A stretch of 64,000 nucleotides of DNA from Pokkaliibacter sp. MBI-7 (GTDB lineage: Bacteria; Pseudomonadota; Gammaproteobacteria; Pseudomonadales; Balneatricaceae). Both the position numbers and the translations under genes were made by a program. Within the stretch, counting starts at the first letter, position 1. Each line of letters begins with the position of its first letter. Under the pieces are notes generated by a model that saw only the letters and a program-made list of their open reading frames with translations, did no database searches and was not told where the DNA came from. Of this stretch, positions 58,910 to 64,000 are shown in pieces. The stretch lies in the NCBI RefSeq assembly GCF_029846635.1, contig NZ_JARVTG010000001.1, positions 2,423,001 to 2,487,000 of the forward strand, read 5' to 3'.

Positions 58910-59179
58910 TCAGTGCGGATGCACCAGCGCCGCTGTCATCCGTCTTACCACCGGCAGTACCAGCAGCAGGGTGGGAAAGGCAATCACCCAGGAAATCAGC
59001 CAGGCGCTGAGCCACAGCTCGAGCGCAAACTCTGCCAGCCCGACACCGCGCAGGGTACTGACCAGCGACACGATGCAGGTCATCAGGATCGACAGGAAGA
59101 ACGGCATCACCAGCCCGGCATAACGGGCAGGCAGCTTGCGCATTCCCAGAAAGGAGCGGGGAGAAGGGGTATTCGACAT
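58910..59179 (-). CDS. DUF2798-family small membrane protein
   Basis: 89 residues. LPARYAGLVMPFFLSILMTCIVSLVSTLRGVGL and LWLSAWLISWVIAFPTLLLVLPVVRRMTAALV make two membrane helices, the DUF2798 pattern with the MPFFLSxxMT and SWxIAFP motifs. Function unknown; often near transporters or stress genes. It lies 148 nt upstream of the ABC1-kinase gene on the same strand. Confidence 0.82.
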   Translation of the reverse strand: MSNTPSPRSFLGMRKLPARYAGLVMPFFLSILMTCIVSLVSTLRGVGLAEFALELWLSAWLISWVIAFPTLLLVLPVVRRMTAALVHPH

Positions 59180-59678
59180 GGCATGGCTCCAGAAACAGTT
59201 AGCAGGCTGTCAGGGCAACGCGGCCCGTTTCGCACCCAGCTGCATGTCGGTGCAGCCGCTGTGCAGCTGGGGTGGACAGCCTCACAACCTGCAGTGAGCG
59301 AAGCCGGATGCTAGCGACTTACTCAGCGCAGAACAATCGACGGCCAGACAGTTGCGGCATTTGCGACAATACTTGCTGGAGCCCATCGACTCCGGTCTGG
59401 CCCCCCATTGACCATGCAAAGTCTGTAACTGGTTGAACGGCCAAATGTTTCACTGTTTGTCATAAGTCTCGCAGGCCAGAGTCAAGCGGGTAAGATTGTG
59501 CACACTTTATGAAAATGCCATTGGGATAAGGTTGTGTGAACGCTGCTCTGCCATGACAAAACATTGTCTGGCCGGAACTCACCGCACCACAACCGCCAAC
59601 CCAGATGCCATGGTGTAATGCGGTGGAGGTGGACTTGAAAGGTGTGTTTGAAGGCAACTTGGCGAAGGATGTACGGCG
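59180..59678 (+). promoter_or_regulatory. Upstream region of the mrp operon
   Basis: 499 nt between the divergent DUF2798 and mrpA genes. No supported gene lies here; short frames on both strands have no family features. The middle part (59400-59560) is less GC-rich than its surroundings and should contain the mrp promoter, but I could not identify a convincing -35/-10 pair. AAGGA at 59665-59669 is the ribosome site of mrpA, 9 nt before its ATG. Confidence 0.4.
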
Positions 59679-62477
59679 ATGATATTGCTCTGGATTGCAC
59701 TGCTACCGCTGTTCGGCGTGCTGGTTCCCCTGCTCTGCAGTCAGCGCAGCCGCCTGTTCACCAGCTGGGCCACCGCGGCGGCCCCTGCCATTGCTCTTGG
59801 CCTGACCCTCAGTCAGGCCGGCACCGTGTTGCAGCATCAGACCCTGCGTTACACCCTCAGCTGGCTGCCCAGCCTGCAGCTGGACTACGCCCTGCGCCTC
59901 GATGGTCTGGCCCTGCTGTTTGTCTGTCTGGTGCTGGGTATTGGCCTGCTGGTGATTCTTTACGCCAGCTATTACCTGTCCGAGCAGGACTCGATGCCGC
60001 GTTTCTACGCCTGCTTCATGCTGTTTATGGCGGCAATGCTGGGCGTGGTGATGGCCAACAACCTGATCCTGCTGTGGATCAGCTGGGAAATCACCAGCAT
60101 CAGTTCCTTCCTGCTGATCAGCTACTGGTGGCAGAAGAGCGAAGCGCGCAAGGGTGCCCGTATGGCACTGACGGTCACTGCCGCTGGCGGACTGGCACTG
60201 CTGGCAGGCCTGCTGCTGATCGGCCATATGGTCGGCAGCTACAGCCTTGATGTGGTGCTGCAGCACGGTGACCTGATCCGCAATCACCCGCTCTATACCC
60301 TGACTCTGTGCCTGATCCTGCTGGGCGCCTTCACCAAGTCGGCACAGTTCCCCTTCCATTTCTGGCTGCCCCATGCCATGTCGGCACCGACCCCGGTCAG
60401 TGCTTATCTGCACTCGGCGACCATGGTCAAGGCCGGTATTTTCCTGCTGGTGCGGCTCTATCCGGTGCTGGCCGGCACCGACCAGTGGTACTCCATCGTC
60501 AGTCTGGCGGGGATGTGCACCCTGCTGCTGGGCGCCTACTTTGCCCTGTTCCAGCATGATCTGAAGGGCCTGCTGGCCTATTCCACCCTCAGCCATCTCG
60601 GCCTGATCGTGCTGCTGCTCAGCATCGGCTCACCAGCCTCGACCGTGGCCGCCCTGTTCCACATCATCAACCACGCCATCTTCAAAGCCTCACTGTTTAT
60701 GGCCGCCGGGATCATCGACCATGAAACCGGCTCGCGTGACATGCGCCGCCTCAACGGCCTGTGGAAATACATGCCCTACACCGCCACGCTGGCCATGGTG
60801 GCCGCTCTGTCGATGGCCGGGGTACCACTGCTGAACGGTTTCCTGTCGAAGGAAATGTTCTTCGCCGAAACCCTCAACCAGTCCATCCTCGGCTCCCTGT
60901 CGTGGCTGGTGCCGGTGCTGGCGACCCTGGCCGGGGTGTTCTCGGTGGCCTACTCACTGCGCTTTATCCACGATGTGTTTTTCAACGGCGAGCCTATCGG
61001 CCTGAGCAAGACCCCCCATGAGCCACCGCGTTACATGAAGCTGCCGGTGGAAATCCTCGTCGGTCTGTGTCTGCTGGTGGGGATCTTCCCCGAATTCATG
61101 GTGCAGCCGATTCTGGATGCCGCCTCGGCAGCGGTGCTGCAGGATCAGGTGCCGAGCTACAGTCTGGCGATCTGGCATGGCTTCAACTTTCCCCTGCTGA
61201 TGAGTCTGGTGGCCATGGCCGGAGGCGTGCTGGTGTATACCCAGCGCCGCCATCTGTTCCGCTTCCAGCATCAGTTCGAGGCGGTCGATGCCAAACGTGA
61301 ATTCGAGCGGCTGATCCAGCTCAGCGTGCGCCGGGCCAATGTGTTCAGCCGCTGGCTGGAGAACGATTCGCTGCAGCGTTACCTGCTGCTGATGCTGCTG
61401 GCATTACTGGTCCTGCTCGGCTCCAGCCTGCGTGAACTGCACCCGCTGAGCGGTGGCCGCAGCCTGTTGCCCCTTGACCCTATCACCCTGTGTGCCGGGC
61501 TGGTGCTGATCCTCAGCGCCATCGCCACGGTGGTGGTCAACCGCCAGCGCATGCTGTCGTTACTGTTCCTGTCGGTCACCGGCCTGATGGTGTCGCTGCT
61601 GTTCGCCCGCTTCGCCGCCCCGGATCTGGCCCTGACCCAGCTGGTGGTGGAAGTGGTCAGCATTATCCTGCTGATGCTGGCGCTGTTCTTCCTGCCCTAT
61701 AAAACCCCGCGCAATGCCGCAGCGCCACGCAATCTGCTGCGTGACAGCGCCATCGCGCTGGTGCTGGGAGCGCTGGTCGGCAGCCTGTGTTTCGCCCTGC
61801 TCAGCCGTCCGCTCGACAGCATCTCGTCGTTCTTTATGGCCAAGAGCAAGACCGATGGCGGCGGCAACAACGTGGTCAACGTGATTCTGGTGGACTTCCG
61901 TGGCTTTGATACCCTGGGGGAAATCACCGTGCTCGGTATCGCCGCCCTCGGCATCTTCCGCCTGCTGGAGCATCTGCGCCTGTTCAAACCTTCCGCTGAC
62001 GGCGAAGGCCGGCTGTGGGCCCGGCAGCGTGACTCGGTGATTCTTAATGTGATCGCACAGGGCATCCTGCCGCTGGCACTGCTGGTGTCGGTGTATATCT
62101 TCCTGCGCGGCCACAACAACCCCGGCGGAGGCTTTATTGCCGGACTGATTACCTCGGTCGGCATCATCCTGCAGTACATCGCCCACGGCGTCAGCTGGCT
62201 GAAGCCGCGAATGCGCCTCAACTATGCCCTGATGATCGCCAGCGGTGTGACCATTGCCTGCCTCACCGGTCTGGGCAGCCTGTGGTGGGACCGGCCGTTC
62301 CTCACCTCCTGGTTTGATCATTTCCATCTGCCGCTGATCGGTGATTTCGAGCTGGCCAGTGCCATGGCCTTTGATCTGGGGGTCTACCTGACCGTGGTCG
62401 GCGCCACCCTGATGATGCTGGCCAATCTGGGCAAACTCACCACCGCTCACCGTCCCCAGTATGAGGAGATGCAGTAA
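59679..62477 (+). CDS. mrpA: Mrp/Pha Na+(K+)/H+ antiporter subunit A with fused B domain
   Basis: 932 residues with about 20 or more membrane helices. The N-terminal 500 residues are NuoL-like: LLWISWEITSISSFLLISYWW, SAQFPFHFWLPHAMSAPTPVSAYLHSATMVKAG (proton-pathway Lys and His) and LLAYSTLSHLGLI. After MbhD/E-like segments (LTQLVVEVVSIILLMLALFFLP) the last ~150 residues form an MrpB domain (NPGGGFIAGLITSVGIILQYIAHG). The A-B fusion marks the six-gene group 2 operons (phaA'CDEFG) of proteobacteria, as opposed to seven separate genes. The complex exports Na+ or K+ in exchange for protons and supports alkaline and salt tolerance. Stop and mrpC start overlap by one base (TAATG). Confidence 0.96.
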   Translation: MILLWIALLPLFGVLVPLLCSQRSRLFTSWATAAAPAIALGLTLSQAGTVLQHQTLRYTLSWLPSLQLDYALRLDGLALLFVCLVLGIGLLVILYASYYLSEQDSMPRFYACFMLFMAAMLGVVMANNLILLWISWEITSISSFLLISYWWQKSEARKGARMALTVTAAGGLALLAGLLLIGHMVGSYSLDVVLQHGDLIRNHPLYTLTLCLILLGAFTKSAQFPFHFWLPHAMSAPTPVSAYLHSATMVKAGIFLLVRLYPVLAGTDQWYSIVSLAGMCTLLLGAYFALFQHDLKGLLAYSTLSHLGLIVLLLSIGSPASTVAALFHIINHAIFKASLFMAAGIIDHETGSRDMRRLNGLWKYMPYTATLAMVAALSMAGVPLLNGFLSKEMFFAETLNQSILGSLSWLVPVLATLAGVFSVAYSLRFIHDVFFNGEPIGLSKTPHEPPRYMKLPVEILVGLCLLVGIFPEFMVQPILDAASAAVLQDQVPSYSLAIWHGFNFPLLMSLVAMAGGVLVYTQRRHLFRFQHQFEAVDAKREFERLIQLSVRRANVFSRWLENDSLQRYLLLMLLALLVLLGSSLRELHPLSGGRSLLPLDPITLCAGLVLILSAIATVVVNRQRMLSLLFLSVTGLMVSLLFARFAAPDLALTQLVVEVVSIILLMLALFFLPYKTPRNAAAPRNLLRDSAIALVLGALVGSLCFALLSRPLDSISSFFMAKSKTDGGGNNVVNVILVDFRGFDTLGEITVLGIAALGIFRLLEHLRLFKPSADGEGRLWARQRDSVILNVIAQGILPLALLVSVYIFLRGHNNPGGGFIAGLITSVGIILQYIAHGVSWLKPRMRLNYALMIASGVTIACLTGLGSLWWDRPFLTSWFDHFHLPLIGDFELASAMAFDLGVYLTVVGATLMMLANLGKLTTAHRPQYEEMQ

Positions 62478-62848
62478 TGGAAATTCTGTACGCCTGTTGT
62501 GTCGGCTTTCTCACAGCCTGCGGGGTGTTTCTGGTGCTGCGTGAACGGACCTTCCCGGTGGTACTGGGGCTGACCCTGCTGTCCTATGCCGTCAACCTGT
62601 TCCTGTTTGCCAGCGGCCGTCTGACCGAAGCGGCGGCGCCGATTCTGGGCGCCGGTGACCGCTATACCGATCCGCTGCCACAGGCGCTGGTGCTGACGGC
62701 TATCGTCATCGGCTTTGCCATGACCGCCTTCGTGGTGATCCTGGCCATGCGTGCCCGTGCCGATCTCGGCGTCGATCATGTCGATGGCCGTCTGCCCGAT
62801 GACACGCCCGGCGCTCAACCCACCCGCCAGAAGGACGCGAAGAAATGA
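62477..62848 (+). CDS. mrpC: Mrp/Pha antiporter subunit C (NuoK-like)
   Basis: 123 residues with three membrane helices, matching NuoK: YACCVGFLTACGVFLVLRERTFPVVLGLTLLSYAVNLFLF and PLPQALVLTAIVIGFAMTAFVVILAMRAR. The segment DPLPQALVLTAIVIG is the MrpC signature. The tail (RADLGVDHVDGRLPDDTP) is cytoplasmic. It overlaps mrpA by one base and mrpD by an ATGA junction. Confidence 0.96.
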   Translation: MEILYACCVGFLTACGVFLVLRERTFPVVLGLTLLSYAVNLFLFASGRLTEAAAPILGAGDRYTDPLPQALVLTAIVIGFAMTAFVVILAMRARADLGVDHVDGRLPDDTPGAQPTRQKDAKK

Positions 62849-64000
62849 GTGTTGCCTGGCCGCTGTTCCATGCCCATCTGCCGATCCTACCCATCCTGCT
62901 GCCACTGCTGGCTGGTCTGCTGATGCTGTTCCCCCCTCTGTCGAAGGCGCTGACGGCGCAGCGTCTGCTGGGTCTGGTCAGCATCCTGCTGCAGGGCCTG
63001 CTGGCATTACTGTTACTGCTGCAAACCGCTGACGGCCAGCTGCGTCTGTACGCACTGGGCCAGTGGCCCGCACCGTTCGGCATCATGCTGATGGTCGATC
63101 AGCTCGGCGCCCTGATGCTGTTGCTGACGGCGGTGCTGGCGCTGGGTGCGCTGCTGTATGCCTGTGCAGGCAGCGACGTGCAGGGCAGTTTCTTCCACCC
63201 GCTGTTCCAGCTGCAGCTGCTGGGTATCAACGGTGCCTTCCTCACCGGCGATCTGTTCAACCTGTTCGTATTCTTTGAAGTGCTGCTGATGGCGTCCTAT
63301 TCGCTGCTGATGCACGGCGAGAACCGCCAGCGTACCCGCGCCGCCCTGCATTACGTGATTCTCAATCTGGTCGGCTCAAGCATCTTCCTGATTGCCCTCG
63401 GTACCCTGTACGGCACCCTCGGCACCCTCAACATGGCCGACATGGCGGTACAGGTGAAACACCTTGACCCGGCGCTGGTGCCGCTGGTCAAGGCCGGTGC
63501 GCTGATGCTGCTGATCGTCTTTGCCCTGAAGGCGGCGTTGCTGCCCCTGCATTTCTGGCTGGCACGCACCTATGCCGATGCCTCGCCGGCGGTGGCCGCG
63601 CTGTTCTGCATCATGACCAAGGTCGGCATCTACGCCATCCTGCGGGTCTACAGCCTGATCTTTGGTGATCAGGCAGGCCCGCTGGCTGATCTGGCCGCGG
63701 TCTGGCTGTGGCCACTGGCCTTGCTGACCCTGATCATCGGCGCCATCAGTGCCCTGACCAGCAGCAGCCTGCGCAAGCTCAACGCCAATCTGATCATTGT
63801 CTCGGTTGGCACCCTGCTGGCGGTCGTGGCACTGAATGACCGTCAGGCAACCGCGGCAGCGCTGGTGTATCTGATTCATTCGACCCTGATCACGGCTGGC
63901 GTCTTCCTGCTGGCGGCAATGATTGCCGAACAGCGTGGCCGCAGTGCCGACCATCTGGTGGCGGGCCGGCCCATGGCGCAGCCGCTGCTGCTGGGGGTAG
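62845..64000 (+). CDS. mrpD: Mrp/Pha antiporter subunit D (NuoN/M-like), truncated by the window edge
   Basis: The first 385 residues of an expected ~500; the frame is open at base 64000. ATG 62845 overlaps the mrpC stop as ATGA. Proton-channel features: LFNLFVFFEVLLMASYSLLMHG (key glutamate in FFEVLL), FALKAALLPLHFWLARTYADASPAVAALFCIMTKVGIYA (Lys in ALKAA, HFWL) and LNANLIIVSVGTLL. It acts with MrpA as one of the two antiporter-type subunits of the complex. mrpE, F and G should follow outside the window. Confidence 0.95.
   Translation, partial: MSVAWPLFHAHLPILPILLPLLAGLLMLFPPLSKALTAQRLLGLVSILLQGLLALLLLLQTADGQLRLYALGQWPAPFGIMLMVDQLGALMLLLTAVLALGALLYACAGSDVQGSFFHPLFQLQLLGINGAFLTGDLFNLFVFFEVLLMASYSLLMHGENRQRTRAALHYVILNLVGSSIFLIALGTLYGTLGTLNMADMAVQVKHLDPALVPLVKAGALMLLIVFALKAALLPLHFWLARTYADASPAVAALFCIMTKVGIYAILRVYSLIFGDQAGPLADLAAVWLWPLALLTLIIGAISALTSSSLRKLNANLIIVSVGTLLAVVALNDRQATAAALVYLIHSTLITAGVFLLAAMIAEQRGRSADHLVAGRPMAQPLLLGV

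Noticed and set aside
59703..62450. Two long minus-strand frames opposite mrpA
   Set aside because: They lie wholly within a clear MrpA coding sequence and are rich in Gln, His and Gly, which is the reverse complement of membrane-helix codons.
1..64000. CRISPR arrays, tRNA or rRNA genes, classical insertion sequences
   Set aside because: No regularly spaced direct repeats, no recognisable tRNA or rRNA sequence and no transposase-like protein were seen. The only mobile-element signal is the DUF559 cassette in hsdM.

Overview
The window is a chromosomal segment from a GC-rich gammaproteobacterium. An Oceanospirillales or Pseudomonas-like relative is the best guess, made from protein flavour and gene order rather than any marker gene. 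It contains the replication-origin neighbourhood: a complete atpIBEFHAGDC operon, parAB, rsmG and mnmG, then an intergenic region at about 30.1-30.54 kb with an AT-rich stretch and a cluster of DnaA boxes that I call oriC. The large left-hand operons run leftwards, away from this origin. I saw no rRNA, tRNA, CRISPR array or insertion sequence.

Layout. (1) 1-6.85 kb: five tightly overlapping minus-strand genes, possibly continuing past the left edge. In transcription order they are a SLOG/LOG domain fused to a protein-kinase-like domain, a minimal M20 metallopeptidase, a glutamine-dependent asparagine-synthetase-like enzyme, an arylamine N-acetyltransferase-like protein and a large two-domain glycosyltransferase. 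Their joint function is unknown; this is the best candidate for an undescribed pathway. (2) 6.95-10.3 kb: type I restriction-modification hsdM-hsdS without an adjacent hsdR. HsdM carries a 145-codon in-frame insertion, a DUF559 (Vsr-like nuclease fold) module bounded by inverted palindromic repeats. (3) 10.4-13.7 kb: glmU-glmS, for UDP-GlcNAc synthesis. (4) 13.8-17.6 kb: a TrmB-type regulator, a GNAT acetyltransferase with a small DMT exporter, an XRE-cupin regulator and an aminotransferase. (5) 17.6-25.4 kb: the ATP synthase operon, followed beyond its terminator by a second complete epsilon-subunit gene. (6) 25.6-30.6 kb: parB, parA, rsmG, mnmG and oriC. (7) 30.7-33.4 kb: the tRNA cmo5U34 genes cmoM (apparently frameshifted), cmoB and cmoA. 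(8) 33.4-37.2 kb: a PAS-PAS histidine kinase, a CheY-like regulator and a REC-GGDEF-EAL protein.

(9) 37.4-45.6 kb: a ChrR/RpoE-type (singlet-oxygen or photo-oxidative stress) regulon. An ECF sigma factor and its ChrR anti-sigma factor face an eight-gene operon (FAD oxidoreductase, DUF1365, CFA-synthase family, DUF3833 lipoprotein, DUF6134-like, SDR, SnoaL-like, MerR). Both units start from near-identical divergent promoters, TGATCC-N16-CGTAA. (10) 45.9-51.1 kb: a binding-protein-dependent ABC importer and an iron-type alcohol dehydrogenase. (11) 51.2-53.3 kb: an EamA exporter, an AraC regulator and a tiny lipoprotein ending in nine aspartates. (12) 53.5-59.2 kb: the heterodimeric exporter MdlAB, an ABC1/AarF kinase-like protein and a DUF2798 membrane protein. 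(13) 59.7-64.0 kb: the start of a Mrp/Pha multisubunit Na+/H+ antiporter operon (mrpA with fused B domain, mrpC, mrpD cut by the window edge).

Family assignments rest on motifs read in the translated sequence. No database search was run, and start codons were chosen from Shine-Dalgarno spacing and family length.
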